From Devosia beringensis (GTDB lineage: Bacteria > Pseudomonadota > Alphaproteobacteria > Rhizobiales > Devosiaceae): a DNA stretch of 64,000 nt. The DNA is taken from NCBI RefSeq assembly GCF_014926585.1, contig NZ_CP045422.1, positions 1,838,501-1,902,500 of the forward strand, written 5' to 3'. This document shows positions 47,397-58,065 of the stretch, one piece after another. The notes beneath the pieces were generated by a model. The model did not search any database. It had not been told where the DNA came from and worked only from the letters and a program-made list of their open reading frames with translations. The translations under genes were made by a program, and so were the position numbers. The number at the start of each line of letters is the position of its first letter. Position 1 is the stretch's first letter.

Positions 47397-48602
47397 ATGA
47401 GCATTGCGCTGAACCTTGACCATTCCTCTGCCATCCGGCCTGCCAGCAGCAGCCGGCCGTCGCTGATTGGCCTCAGTAAACCCCAGCTGGCCACGGCGCT
47501 GACCGAGGCGGGGATTGCGGCCGACAAGGAAGCGCGCATGCGGGCCAGCCAGCTGTGGAACTGGCTCTATGTGCATGGCACCACCGATTTCGACCGCATG
47601 AGCAATGTGGCGGCGCCGGTGCGGCAGAAGCTGGCCGACGTGTTCAACCTCGACCGTCCGGAGATCGTCTCCGAACAGGTTTCGAGCGATGGCACGCGCA
47701 AATGGCTGTTCCGTTTCCGCGATCCGGCCAATCCAAACTATCCGCCGGTCGAGGTGGAGACCGTCTATATCCCCGAGGAAGACCGCGGCACGCTCTGCGT
47801 TTCCTCGCAGGTGGGCTGCACGCTGACCTGTTCCTTCTGCCATACCGGCACGCAGAAGCTGGTGCGCAACCTGACCGCCGGCGAGATCCTGGGGCAGATC
47901 CTGATGGCGCGCGAGCAGCTGGGCGATTTCCCCGGCGGCACGCGCCCCGATGATGGTGGCCTGGTGCCCGCCGCTGGTACTCGTGCCATCACCAATGTGG
48001 TGATGATGGGCATGGGCGAGCCGCTCTACAATTATGACAACGTCAAGCAGGCGCTGCTGATCGCCTCGGCCGGCGACGGCATGAGCCTGTCCAAACGCCG
48101 CATCACCCTGTCGACCTCGGGCGTCGTGCCCTTCATCGAGCCGACCGGGCGCGAAATCGACGTGATGCTGGCGATCTCCCTGCATGCGACCAATAATGAC
48201 CTGCGCGACGTGCTGGTGCCGATCAACAAGAAGTGGCCGCTCGAAGAGCTGCTGGAAGCCTGCCGCACCTATCCGGGCGTTTCCAATTCGCGCCGCATCA
48301 CCTTTGAATATGTGATGCTGGACGGCATCAATGACAGCGACGCCGAGGCGCGCGAACTGGTGCGGCTGCTGGCCGGCATTCCGGCCAAGATCAACCTGAT
48401 CCCGTTCAATCCCTGGCCCGGCGCCAATTATGGCACCTCGCCCTCGAGCCGGATCGAGCGCTTTGCCGATATCGTCAACAAGGCCGGCTATGCCAGCCCC
48501 GTGCGCACGCCGCGTGGCCGCGATATCTTCGCCGCCTGCGGGCAGCTCAAGAGCGAAAGCGAACGGCTGAGCAAGAAAGACCGCGAGGCCCTGGCCGGGT
48601 AA
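47397..48602 (+). CDS. rlmN: Dual-specificity RNA methyltransferase RlmN
   Basis: This radical SAM enzyme makes m2A2503 in 23S rRNA and m2A37 in some tRNAs. In the 401-aa protein the CxxxCxxC cluster site is C141, C145, C148 in [14 protein letters not shown], and the catalytic cysteine near the C-terminus is C381 (DIFAACGQL). It also has [13 protein letters not shown] and [14 protein letters not shown] 47397 was preferred to 47349. The stop TAA overlaps the ATG of the next gene. Confidence 0.97.
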   Translation: MSIALNLDHSSAIRPASSSRPSLIGLSKPQLATALTEAGIAADKEARMRASQLWNWLYVHGTTDFDRMSNVAAPVRQKLADVFNLDRPEIVSEQVSSDGTRKWLFRFRDPANPNYPPVEVETVYIPEEDRGTLCVSSQVGCTLTCSFCHTGTQKLVRNLTAGEILGQILMAREQLGDFPGGTRPDDGGLVPAAGTRAITNVVMMGMGEPLYNYDNVKQALLIASAGDGMSLSKRRITLSTSGVVPFIEPTGREIDVMLAISLHATNNDLRDVLVPINKKWPLEELLEACRTYPGVSNSRRITFEYVMLDGINDSDAEARELVRLLAGIPAKINLIPFNPWPGANYGTSPSSRIERFADIVNKAGYASPVRTPRGRDIFAACGQLKSESERLSKKDREALAG

Positions 48603-49000
48603 TGGCTGCCGTACTGGTCCCCGAGCTTTCGGTCAGCGATATCGGCCGCAGTCTTGCCTTTTATTGCGGTGTGCTGGGTTTTGGCCTGCGCTACCAGCGA
48701 CCCGACGAGGGCTTCGCCTTTGTCGACATCGGTGGCGCCGGCCTGATGCTCGATCAACTCGGGCTGGGCCGCGACTGGGTGACCGGTGCCCTGGAGCCGC
48801 CGTTTGGACGGGGCGTCAATTTCCAGTTCGAGCTGGACGATCTGGAGCCGTTGCTGCGGCGCCTGGCTGAAGGCAGGATCACGCCCTTTGTGCCCGTCGA
48901 AACCAGAACCTATGCGGTGGGTGACCGGCAGGTGACGCAGCGGCAGTGCTGTGTGCAGGATCCGGATGGCTATCTGCTGCGGTTCTGCGAAAGCATCTAG
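48602..49000 (+). CDS. VOC family protein (bleomycin-resistance-like)
   Basis: This 132-aa protein has the paired beta-alpha-beta-beta-beta fold of glyoxalase/bleomycin resistance proteins: LVPELSVSDIGRSLAFYCGVLGFGLRY and a C-terminal QRQCCVQDPDGYLLRFCES. The DPDGYLLRF end matches bleomycin-binding proteins. Whether it confers drug binding or has an enzymatic role is not clear. It is coupled to rlmN by a one-base overlap (TAATG). Confidence 0.83.
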   Translation: MAAVLVPELSVSDIGRSLAFYCGVLGFGLRYQRPDEGFAFVDIGGAGLMLDQLGLGRDWVTGALEPPFGRGVNFQFELDDLEPLLRRLAEGRITPFVPVETRTYAVGDRQVTQRQCCVQDPDGYLLRFCESI

Positions 49001-49065
49001 CTGCTTGTTGGCCGCCATTGCTGGCAATAAGCTGGCTCAAGGTCTGCCATTTCGCAGGTTGAGCA

Positions 49066-49482
49066 ATGCCGTTTCGGGTCCATCGCGTCTCTGCCGGGGA
49101 TGCGGCGTTGTTTTCGTCGGTCGCCGATGTGTTTGACGAACCCATCGATCCCGCCCGGCTGGCGCGATATCTTGATGCCCCCGGTCACCTCATGGTGGTG
49201 GCACTGGATGGCGATCTGGTCGTGGGCCAGTGCGCCGGCGTGTTGCACCACCATCCCGACAAGGTCAGCGAGCTCTATATCGATGAAGTCGGTACGGCGA
49301 CGTCGCATCTGCGCCAGGGCGTCGCCACGGCAATGCTGACCGAACTGTTCGTCTGGGGGCGAGAACTGGGCTGCGCGGATGCCTGGCTGGGCACCGAGCT
49401 CGACAATGACGCGGCCAATGGCCTCTACCGCCGTTTCGACGGGGCAGAGGACACCATCAAATATTACGAGTTCAAGCTCTAG
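49066..49482 (+). CDS. GNAT family acetyltransferase, AAC(3)-I-like
   Basis: This 138-aa protein has RVHRVSAGDAALFSSVADVFDEP, then HLMVVALDGDLVVGQCAGVLHHHPDKVSELYIDEVGTATSHLRQGVATAMLTEL, with the acetyl-CoA motif RQGVAT. It continues ELGCADAWLGTELDNDAANGLYRRFDG. The arrangement (VALDGDLVVG, ELYIDEVG) is like the AAC(3)-I branch, but the presence of this fold alone does not show drug resistance. It reads alone after the VOC gene. Confidence 0.82.
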   Translation: MPFRVHRVSAGDAALFSSVADVFDEPIDPARLARYLDAPGHLMVVALDGDLVVGQCAGVLHHHPDKVSELYIDEVGTATSHLRQGVATAMLTELFVWGRELGCADAWLGTELDNDAANGLYRRFDGAEDTIKYYEFKL

Positions 49483-49497
49483 CCCGTAGCGGCACGC

Positions 49498-49656
49498 CTA
49501 TTTGCGCAGGATGATCCAGACGGCGTGGATCAGACCGGGGAAATAGCCCAGCAGCGTCAGCAGGATATTGAGCCAGAAGTGCAGGCCAAGGCCGACCTGC
49601 AAAAAGACCCCGACGGGCGGGATGATGACTGACAGAATGATGCGCAGAACGTCCAT
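49498..49656 (-). CDS. YqaE/Pmp3 family membrane protein
   Basis: This is a 52-aa, very hydrophobic protein with two helices. It begins MDVLRIILSVIIPPVGVFLQ and ends GYFPGLIHAVWIILRK. The PPVGVF and GYFPGLIHA motifs define the Pmp3/UPF0057 family, linked to membrane potential and salt stress in yeast and plants. ATG 49656 fits the family length exactly; longer readings run out of the family. It is downstream of the LysE-like gene on the same strand. Confidence 0.92.
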   Translation of the reverse strand: MDVLRIILSVIIPPVGVFLQVGLGLHFWLNILLTLLGYFPGLIHAVWIILRK

Positions 49657-49706
49657 GGCTTGGCCCCTTTGTGACCCAACCCAACGGGCAAAACGCCCAG
49701 GCGTTC

Positions 49707-50354
49707 CTATTTCCGCCCTTCGGCCAGCAATATAGTCGCCGCGAAGGCCATGAAGACGGCAGCAAAACTCCAGTTCAGCGCCTTGGAAACCCAGGCATTG
49801 TCGCGCAGCGTGGTGGTCAGCCACTGGGCGAACAGCACGATGGCTATGACGACGGGCAGCGAGACGGCGACGAATTCCACCCCCAGGAACAGCAGCTTGC
49901 CCACGGCATCCGGATCACCGGCCGAGACGAACTGGGGCAGGAAGGTCACGAAGAACAGCGCCACTTTGGGGTTGGTCAGGTTGATGCCGAGGCCGGTCAT
50001 ATAGCTCTGGGCAAAACTGGGGACCTTGCCGCCGGCCCGGGTGACCAGAATGCCGCCACCACTGCGGATGGCCTGGATGGCCAGCCAGACCAGATAGAGC
50101 GCACCGACAATCTTGAGCGCCCAGAAGGCGGCCGGCGCCGCCACGATCAGCACGGAAATGCCGAAGGCCACCAGCATGGTGTGGACGGCGATGCCGGTCA
50201 GGGCACCCAGCACGGTGGCAAAGCCGTGCAGCTTGCCAAAATTCATGGTGCGCGAGACAAACAGCGCCATATCCGGTCCGGGCGTGACGGCCAGGACGAA
50301 GCCGGCCAGGGCAAAGGCCAGGATGACGGCAAGATCGGGAACAAAGGCGGGCAT
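49707..50354 (-). CDS. LysE/RhtB family amino acid exporter
   Basis: This 215-aa inner membrane protein has about six helices and the family start FVLAVTPGPDMALFVSRTMNFGKLHGFATVLG, with the conserved TPGPD. GLGINLTNPKVALFFVTFLPQFV follows, with the NPK motif. Family members export lysine, arginine, homoserine, threonine or related metabolites. The nearby Lrp-type regulator (50434-50901, same strand, 79 bp upstream) makes it a likely target, and argG is divergent from that regulator. Confidence 0.92.
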   Translation of the reverse strand: MPAFVPDLAVILAFALAGFVLAVTPGPDMALFVSRTMNFGKLHGFATVLGALTGIAVHTMLVAFGISVLIVAAPAAFWALKIVGALYLVWLAIQAIRSGGGILVTRAGGKVPSFAQSYMTGLGINLTNPKVALFFVTFLPQFVSAGDPDAVGKLLFLGVEFVAVSLPVVIAIVLFAQWLTTTLRDNAWVSKALNWSFAAVFMAFAATILLAEGRK

Positions 50355-50433
50355 GGCGGTTTCCGGGAGAAGCGGCTCAGCATGCCACCAGCTCTAGCGC
50401 AGGGCCGAGCCGCTTGCCAGTGCGTGTCCGCAA

Positions 50434-50901
50434 TCAGAGCAAAGGCAGTTCGGTGCTGGCCTTGATGGTTTCCATCGGCACGTCGGTCTTGACGCTCTGC
50501 ACGCTGGGGATGCGGGTCAGGTGGTCGGACTGGAAGCGCCAATAGGCGTGCAGGTCGGCGGTGACCACCCGCATGATGGCGTCGCATTCGCCGGTGGTCA
50601 GATAGCATTCCACCACCTCGGGAAAGCCGCGCACCGTCTCGGCAAACTGATGGGTGATGGCGGCGTCCTGGGTCTTGAACCAGACCCGCACGAAGACGGT
50701 GAGGCCGACGCCCACCTTGGCGGGGTTGAGCACGGCGACATAGCGGTCGATGATGCCGGACTGCTCGAGCAGGCGCACCCGGCGCAGGCAGGGCGAGGGC
50801 GACAGGCCGACCTGGTTGGCCAGCTCGACATTGGAGATGCGACCATCATGTTGCAGCACGCGCAGAATGCGGCGATCGATGGCATCAAGCGTTGGTGGCA
50901 T
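50434..50901 (-). CDS. Lrp/AsnC family transcriptional regulator
   Basis: This 155-aa protein has an N-terminal winged helix-turn-helix (DAIDRRILRVLQHDGRISNVELANQVGLSPSPCLRRVRLLEQSGII). A C-terminal RAM effector domain (VFVRVWFKT, CYLTTGECDAIMRVV) follows. These regulators sense amino acids. It lies divergent from argG and just upstream of the LysE-like exporter, so control of amino acid export is the most plausible job; arginine is one candidate effector. Confidence 0.93.
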   Translation of the reverse strand: MPPTLDAIDRRILRVLQHDGRISNVELANQVGLSPSPCLRRVRLLEQSGIIDRYVAVLNPAKVGVGLTVFVRVWFKTQDAAITHQFAETVRGFPEVVECYLTTGECDAIMRVVTADLHAYWRFQSDHLTRIPSVQSVKTDVPMETIKASTELPLL

Positions 50902-51032
50902 AATTGTGCGTCCTTAGGCGGCTGTGTTGGTGATTTATGCCACAACCGGGCTTTGGGGTGAAGTTTTGGCAAGATTATTGCGTTTGAGTTGGTCTATCCT
51001 TCCACATCATCACCGTTTGAACGACAGAGCTC

Positions 51033-52259
<1,227 letters not shown>

Positions 52260-52309
52260 GGTCACAATCGGGCCGGCGGGACGATTCGCCGGCCCCTGCG
52301 CCATTGTCC

Positions 52310-52324
52310 TTAATGGCTCGTTAA
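52310..52324 (+). promoter_or_regulatory. CtrA-type box TTAA-N7-TTAA, perfect
   Basis: TTAA, TGGCTCG, TTAA with canonical 7-bp spacing lies 61 bp before the start of the PAS-GGDEF-EAL gene and 51 bp after argG. It is the only perfect match I noticed outside the candidate origin. Confidence 0.6.
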
Positions 52325-52385
52325 GCGGTTGCCACTAGCGTTCACATCGGCGTCACATTAGTCGCCGAACGAAAGGGTTCGTCGA

Positions 52386-54518
52386 GTGCGGGCAGCAGAC
52401 GCTGGCAACTTGAGCGACATGGCGGAAGCATTGCTGCTTGATGCCGCGCTTGAAAATATTCCTTATGGGTTTTGTGTCTGGTCGCCGCAGTTCCGCCTGG
52501 TCATGTGGAACCAGCACTATAGCGACTTCTATGGCTTTTCCGACGAGGTCCTGCATCGCGGCATGAGCCTTGAGGATGTGGTGCAGCTCAGCGCGCGGCT
52601 GGGTAACCACCCCGATATGAGCCCGGAAGAATTCTACGAAACCTATACCGGCGAGCTGCTGGCCAATCGCAATGGCGCGCGGCTCAAGAGCCAGGAAGTG
52701 GTGCGGGGCGGCCGCACCATCGAAACGGCACATGCCTATTCGCCGGCGCTGGGCTGGGTGGTGACCCATGAGGACATTACCGACGAGGTGGCGCTGACCG
52801 AGGTGGTGCAGAAGCGCAAGCTCGAACTGGAGCGGCAGAACATCAGGCTCGACGCGGCCGTCAACAATATCAGCCAGGGCCTGTGCATGATGGATGCGCG
52901 CGGCAGGCTGGTGATCTGCAACGAACCCTATGCGCGCATCTACAGCCTGCCCGAACACCTGCTGCGTGCGGGTACCCAGCTCGAGGACATTTTGGGGCAC
53001 CTGTTCGACATGGGCATGAGCACGGGCGGCACGCGCGATGACTATATCGCCTGGCGCCGCGACGTCATCGCCCGGCGTGAATATGGCAAGAACATCCATG
53101 AGCTGAACAACCGGACCATCATGATGCAGCACCATCCGATGAAGGATGGCGGCTGGGTGTCCACCCATGAGGACATTACCGAGCAGCGGCAGAATGAGGC
53201 GCGCATCCAGCACCTGGCGCGCCACGATGCGCTGACCGACCTGCCCAACCGCATCGAGTTCCTCGACCAGATGGCCAAGGCAGAGTCTGGACTGAGCCGC
53301 GGCGAGATGGCGGCGGTGCTCTATATCGACCTCGATCATTTCAAGGCCGTCAACGACACGCTGGGCCATGCGGTGGGCGACGAGGTCATCAAGCAGGCCT
53401 CGGCGCGGCTGTGGGGCGCCACGCGGGAAACCGACGTGCTGGCGCGGCTGGGGGGTGACGAATTTGCCCTGCTGATGCGGCCCATCGATGGACCCGACGC
53501 CGCTGCCCGGGTGGCGGACCGGATCATCCAGTCGATCGGCCAGCCCATGCTGATCGGCGGCCAGATGATCGAGATCGGTGCCAGTGTCGGCATTGCCGTG
53601 GGTCCCGGCGACGGGGTCAAGACCGACACACTGGTCAAGAATGCCGACCTGGCCCTCTACAAGGCCAAGAGCGAGGGCCGCTCGACCTACCATTTCTTCG
53701 AAGCGGGCATGGATGCCGAGCTGCAGCAGCGCCGGTCCATCGAGGCCGGGCTGCGGCTGGCGCTGGCCCGCAACGAGTTGCGCCTGGTTTACCAGCCGCT
53801 GCTGGGGCTGGCAGAGAACCGGGTCATCTGCGTCGAGGCGCTGCTGCGCTGGGACCATGGCGACCGGACGGTGTCGCCTGTCGAATTCATCCCCATTGCC
53901 GAGGAAACCGGGCTGATCGTGCCGATCGGCGAATGGGTGCTGCGCGAAGCCACCAAGGCGGCGGCCAAATGGCCCGGCGCGGTGCGAGTGGCGGTCAATC
54001 TCTCGCCCATCCAGTTCAAGAACCGCGACCTGGTGAGCCTGGTACAGTCGGCGCTGACCGATGCAAAGTTACCCGCGTCACGGCTGGAGCTGGAAATCAC
54101 CGAATCGCTGCTGCTGGCGGAAAACGAGACCACGCTCAGGGCGCTGCACGATCTGCGCGGCATGGGCGTGCGCATCTCCATGGATGATTTCGGCACCGGC
54201 TATTCCTCGCTGAGCTATCTGCGCAGCTTTCCCTTCGACAAGATCAAGATCGACCGCTCCTTCATGCATGACCTGACCTCGCGCAAGGACAGCCAGGCCA
54301 TCATGCAGGCGGTGATCGGCCTGGGCCGCTCGCTGGGCATGTCGACCACGGCCGAGGGCGTGGAAACTGAGGAGCAGCTGGCGCTGGTGCGGGCGCAAGG
54401 CGCCACCGAAGTGCAGGGCTTCCTGTTTTCGCCGCCCCTGCCGCCCAAGGCGCTGCTCAACCTGCTGCTGGCCGAGGCCAAGGCGGCGGCACCCGCCCTG
54501 CAGAAGCGGGCCGGCTGA
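52386..54518 (+). CDS. PAS-PAS-GGDEF-EAL cyclic-di-GMP signalling protein
   Basis: This 710-aa soluble protein has two PAS_7-type sensor domains (about 12-135 and 145-275; NIPYGFCVWSPQFRLVMWN and NISQGLCMMDARGRLVICN). A GGDEF domain (about 280-445) has an intact GGDEF motif at 356-360. An inhibitory-site RETD lies at 347-350, five residues before it. An EAL domain (about 460-700) has EALLRW at 484-489 and the metal-site region ITESLLL, MDDFGTGYSSL and KIDRSF. Both active sites look intact, so it could make and break c-di-GMP. The start is GTG 52386 with GAAAGGG upstream; ATG 52419 is possible. A perfect CtrA-type box precedes it. Confidence 0.93.
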   Translation: MRAADAGNLSDMAEALLLDAALENIPYGFCVWSPQFRLVMWNQHYSDFYGFSDEVLHRGMSLEDVVQLSARLGNHPDMSPEEFYETYTGELLANRNGARLKSQEVVRGGRTIETAHAYSPALGWVVTHEDITDEVALTEVVQKRKLELERQNIRLDAAVNNISQGLCMMDARGRLVICNEPYARIYSLPEHLLRAGTQLEDILGHLFDMGMSTGGTRDDYIAWRRDVIARREYGKNIHELNNRTIMMQHHPMKDGGWVSTHEDITEQRQNEARIQHLARHDALTDLPNRIEFLDQMAKAESGLSRGEMAAVLYIDLDHFKAVNDTLGHAVGDEVIKQASARLWGATRETDVLARLGGDEFALLMRPIDGPDAAARVADRIIQSIGQPMLIGGQMIEIGASVGIAVGPGDGVKTDTLVKNADLALYKAKSEGRSTYHFFEAGMDAELQQRRSIEAGLRLALARNELRLVYQPLLGLAENRVICVEALLRWDHGDRTVSPVEFIPIAEETGLIVPIGEWVLREATKAAAKWPGAVRVAVNLSPIQFKNRDLVSLVQSALTDAKLPASRLELEITESLLLAENETTLRALHDLRGMGVRISMDDFGTGYSSLSYLRSFPFDKIKIDRSFMHDLTSRKDSQAIMQAVIGLGRSLGMSTTAEGVETEEQLALVRAQGATEVQGFLFSPPLPPKALLNLLLAEAKAAAPALQKRAG

Positions 54519-54769
54519 GGCGCTGATCGGCGCGGCCCATTGCGCCAGCCATCGGGTAACCATCGGGCGCGGCGTTCGACACCGCAAACCACCCCTGCAT
54601 CGCTCGCGCTTGTGGAAAAGCCCATCTTCCTGTAATGCAGCCCCGAATGCGCCAATCCGCCTTTTGTCGGCGGAGCTGGCGCGCGTTCATTCCTGCATGG
54701 TTCAGCCGTTTGTTGCCGCCCCTATCGCGGCCCGAGGTTTTGGGATCATGCCAAACAGGCCGGATCCAT
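54519..54769. other. 251-bp gap before typA
   Basis: No gene is seen. The frame of typA stays open to 54635, but the N-terminal extension is not conserved-looking. The gap should hold the typA promoter; no clear motif was recognised. Confidence 0.4.
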
Positions 54770-56584
54770 ATGTCCTTGCGCAATATTGCTATCATCGCCC
54801 ACGTTGACCACGGTAAGACCACGCTGATCGACGTCCTGCTCAAGCAGTCGGGTTCGTTCCGCGAGAACGAGCGCGTCGAAGAGCGCGCCATGGACAGCAA
54901 TGATATCGAGCGCGAGCGCGGCATCACCATTCTGGCCAAGGTGACTTCGCTGCTGTGGAAAGACACCCGCATCAATATCGTGGACACCCCCGGCCACGCC
55001 GATTTCGGCGGCGAAGTCGAGCGCATCCTGTCGATGGTCGATGGCGTGGTGATCCTGGTGGACGCGGCCGAAGGCCCGATGCCCCAGACCAAGTTCGTGC
55101 TCGGCAAGGCGCTGGCCCAGGGCCTGCGCCCGATCGTGGCGATCAACAAGATCGACAAGTCGGACGAACGCCACCTCGAAGTGCTCGAAGAAATCTTTGA
55201 TCTGTTCATCGCGCTCGACGCGTCGCCCGAGCAGCTCGATTTCCCCGTGCTCTACGGTTCGGCCAAGCAGGGCTGGATGGCCATGGAGCCAGAGGGCCCC
55301 AAGGACGATCTGGGCCCACTGCTCGACAAGGTCATCGAGCATGTGCCTGAGCCAACCGTGGAAGAAGGCCAGTTCCGCATGCTGGTCACCACCATCGAGC
55401 GCAACCCCTTCCTGGGCCGCATCCTGACCGGTCGCATCACTTCGGGCACCGTCAAGTCGAACGATCCGATCCACACCCTCAACCGCGAGGGCAAGGAAGT
55501 CGAAAAGGGCCGCGTCTCCAAGGTGCTGGCTTTCCGTGGCCTCGAGCGCACCCCGGTGGATTCGGGCGAAGCGGGCGACATCGTCGCCATTGCCGGTCTC
55601 GTCACCTCCACCGTGGCCGACACCATCTGCGCGCCACAGGTGAGCAAGCCGATCGCGTCCAAGCCGATCGATCCGCCCACCCTGTCGGTGACCTTCCGCA
55701 TCAATGACGGCCCGCTGGCCGGCCGCGAAGGCGACAAGGTGCAGTCGCGCGTGATCCGTGAACGCCTGATGCGTGAAGCCGAGGGCAATGTGGCCATCCG
55801 CGTCACGCCCGGCGAAGACAATGACAGCTATGACGTGGCCGGCCGCGGCGAGTTGCAGCTGGCCGTGCTGATCGAAAACATGCGCCGCGAAGGCTTTGAG
55901 CTCACCATTGGTCGTCCCAAGGTGCTGTTCAAGGAAGAAAATGGCCAGAAGCTCGAGCCGATCGAGGAAGTCATCATCGACGTCGATGACGAGCATACCG
56001 GCACCGTGGTGCAGAAGCTGACCGAGCGGAAGGGCGAACTGACCGACATGCGCCCGTCCGGCATCGGCCGCACCCGCATCCAGCTGCTGGTGCCAACCCG
56101 CTCGCTGATCGGCTACCAGCCGGAACTGCTCAGCGACACCCGCGGCACGGCGATCTTCAACCGCCTGTTCCACTCCTTCGTGCCGTTCAAGGGCGATCTC
56201 CCCGGCCGCCGTACCGGCGTGCTGATCTCCAATGGCGCGGGCCAGTCCGTGGCGTTCGCGCTGTGGAACCTGGAAGACCGTGGCCAGATCATGATCGACT
56301 CGGGCGTGGACATCTATGAAGGCATGATCATCGGCGAGCACAACCGCGAGAACGATCTCGAGGTCAACGCGCTCAAGGGCAAGCAGCTCACCAATATCCG
56401 CACCACGTCCAAGGACGAAGCGGTGCGCCTGACCACGCCCAAGAAGCTGACCCTCGAGCAGTCGCTGGGCTATATCGCTGAAGACGAATATGTCGAGGTG
56501 ACGCCAAAGTCGCTGCGCCTGCGCAAGATCTGGCTCGACCCCAATGATCGCAAGCGCATGAGCCGCGTTTCCAAGTCGGCCTAA
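54770..56584 (+). CDS. typA: Translational GTPase TypA/BipA
   Basis: This ribosome-binding GTPase of the EF-G family is linked to stress and 50S assembly. In the 604-aa protein G1 is AHVDHGKT at 10-17, the switch region has ERGITILAK, G3 is DTPGHADFGGEVER, and G4 is NKID. Domains III-V and the BipA-specific C-terminal domain follow (QSLGYIAEDEYVEVTPKSLRLRK). ATG 54770 gives the usual MSLRNIAIIAHVD start. A terminator follows. Confidence 0.98.
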   Translation: MSLRNIAIIAHVDHGKTTLIDVLLKQSGSFRENERVEERAMDSNDIERERGITILAKVTSLLWKDTRINIVDTPGHADFGGEVERILSMVDGVVILVDAAEGPMPQTKFVLGKALAQGLRPIVAINKIDKSDERHLEVLEEIFDLFIALDASPEQLDFPVLYGSAKQGWMAMEPEGPKDDLGPLLDKVIEHVPEPTVEEGQFRMLVTTIERNPFLGRILTGRITSGTVKSNDPIHTLNREGKEVEKGRVSKVLAFRGLERTPVDSGEAGDIVAIAGLVTSTVADTICAPQVSKPIASKPIDPPTLSVTFRINDGPLAGREGDKVQSRVIRERLMREAEGNVAIRVTPGEDNDSYDVAGRGELQLAVLIENMRREGFELTIGRPKVLFKEENGQKLEPIEEVIIDVDDEHTGTVVQKLTERKGELTDMRPSGIGRTRIQLLVPTRSLIGYQPELLSDTRGTAIFNRLFHSFVPFKGDLPGRRTGVLISNGAGQSVAFALWNLEDRGQIMIDSGVDIYEGMIIGEHNRENDLEVNALKGKQLTNIRTTSKDEAVRLTTPKKLTLEQSLGYIAEDEYVEVTPKSLRLRKIWLDPNDRKRMSRVSKSA

Positions 56585-56620
56585 GCCTGCCGGGGGTGCG
56601 CCTGAGGCCCACCCCCTCCG

Positions 56621-56646
56621 ACCTCCCCAATCAGGGGAGGTTTTTC
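56621..56646 (+). terminator. Terminator of typA
   Basis: ACCTCCCC, a 5-base loop, GGGGAGGT is an 8-bp stem followed by TTTTC, 37 bp after the typA stop. Confidence 0.85.
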
Positions 56647-56751
56647 TACTCTTGGGCAAGATCGCGCCATTTCACAGTTCCATAGCGCCCTCCGGGGAGG
56701 CCAGGAGGGGGTGATGATTGGCCCCCATCCTGCATATTGAGAGGCAGACGC

Positions 56752-57360
56752 ATGACTGACTGGATCATCCAGACCATAGCCGAGCTTGGCTATGTCGGCA
56801 TTTTTCTCGTCATGCTGGCGGAATCGATCTTTCCGCCCATCCCGTCCGAACTCATCATTCCCTTTGCCGGCTTTGCCGCCGCCAGCGGCGATCTCAACCT
56901 GTTCGGCGTCATTGCCACCGCCACCCTTGGCGCGGTGGTGGGCATGCTGCCCTGGTATTATGCCGGGCGCCTGTTCGGGCTCGCTCGGGTGCGGTTTCTG
57001 GCCGACAGGTTCGGCCGCTTCATGGCCTTCAATGCCGACGAGATCGACATTGCCGTGGGCTGGTTCACCCGCTTCGGGCCGATCATCGTGCTGTTTGGCC
57101 GGCTGATGCCGCTGATCCGCACCCTGATCTCCATTCCGGCCGGGCTATCGCGCATGAGCCTGCCGGTATTCCTGGCAGCCTCCACCGCCGGTGCGCTGAT
57201 CTGGAATACCATCCTGACCATGGCCGGCTATATCCTGCATGAGCACTACCATGTCATCGAGGTGGTGCTCGATCCGCTCAGCTATGGCGTGCTGGCGCTG
57301 GTGGTGCTGGTCTATCTCTTCCGCGTCGTCACCTGGAAGCCGAGCAAGCAGCCCGGCTAG
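56752..57360 (+). CDS. DedA family membrane protein
   Basis: This 202-aa membrane protein has the DedA/VTT pattern: FLVMLAESIFPPIPSELIIPFAGF with the conserved E and P residues, YYAGRLFG, RFGPIIVLFGRLMPLIRTLISIPAGLSRM (the conserved R-x-(M/L)-P-x-(I/V)-R region), and a last helix. DedA proteins take part in lipid carrier recycling and envelope stability. ATG 56752 has GAGAGGCAG upstream. It reads toward leuD. Confidence 0.92.
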   Translation: MTDWIIQTIAELGYVGIFLVMLAESIFPPIPSELIIPFAGFAAASGDLNLFGVIATATLGAVVGMLPWYYAGRLFGLARVRFLADRFGRFMAFNADEIDIAVGWFTRFGPIIVLFGRLMPLIRTLISIPAGLSRMSLPVFLAASTAGALIWNTILTMAGYILHEHYHVIEVVLDPLSYGVLALVVLVYLFRVVTWKPSKQPG

Positions 57361-57455
57361 TCTCCAACGGGGCGCCGGCGAACGCTTTGCGGCATTGACG
57401 GCTTGACCGCGGGCGCGGTTTTGCGCCAAGACCGTTGCCAAAGCGAGGTTTCCTC

Positions 57456-58061
57456 ATGGACAAGTTCATCAGCCTGACCGGTGTCGCGGCGCCCCTGCCG
57501 TTCATTAATATCGATACCGATATGATCATCCCCAAGCAGTATCTGAAAACCATCAAGCGCACCGGCCTGGGCACGGCGCTGTTTTCCGAGATGCGCTACA
57601 AGGATGACGGCAGCGAAAACCCCGACTTCGTGCTCAACAAGCCGGCCTATCGCGACGCCCAGATCATCGTGGCCGGCGACAATTTCGGCTGTGGCTCGAG
57701 CCGCGAGCACGCGCCCTGGGCGCTGCTGGATTTCGGTATTCGCTGCGTGATCTCGACCAGTTTTGCCGACATCTTCTACAATAACTGCTTCAAGAACGGC
57801 ATCCTGCCGGTCGTGGTGTCGGCTGAGCAGCTTAAACTGCTGCTGGACGATGCCGAGCGCGGCTCCAATGCCACGCTGACGGTGGACCTCGAAAGCCAGA
57901 CCATCAAGGGCCCCGATGGCGGCACGCTGCATTTCGACATCGATCCGAGCCGCAAGCAGATCCTGCTTGAAGGCCTTGACGACATTGCCGGCACGCTGAA
58001 GTCCGATCCCTCGATCAGTTCTTTCGAAACCAAGATGGCGGCTGACCGCCCCTGGCTCTGA
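57456..58061 (+). CDS. leuD: 3-isopropylmalate dehydratase small subunit
   Basis: This is the swivel-domain partner of LeuC. The 201-aa protein has [24 protein letters not shown] and [22 protein letters not shown], the substrate-binding GSSREH motif. The length is normal. ATG 57456 follows GAGGTTTCCTC. leuC lies on the opposite strand 29 kb to the left. leuD is followed by a GNAT gene, a Rid gene and a CPBP gene before leuB. Confidence 0.97.
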   Translation: MDKFISLTGVAAPLPFINIDTDMIIPKQYLKTIKRTGLGTALFSEMRYKDDGSENPDFVLNKPAYRDAQIIVAGDNFGCGSSREHAPWALLDFGIRCVISTSFADIFYNNCFKNGILPVVVSAEQLKLLLDDAERGSNATLTVDLESQTIKGPDGGTLHFDIDPSRKQILLEGLDDIAGTLKSDPSISSFETKMAADRPWL

Positions 58062-58065
58062 GTCC

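Noticed and set aside
43342-49482. Antibiotic resistance island (PAT-like and AAC(3)-like GNATs, bleomycin-type VOC protein)
   Set aside because: These are generic folds scattered among housekeeping genes, with no mobile element or shift in codon use. Resistance cannot be inferred from the fold.
54746-56659. 637-residue open frame antisense to typA
   Set aside because: It mirrors the typA coding frame; no domain or start signal is visible.
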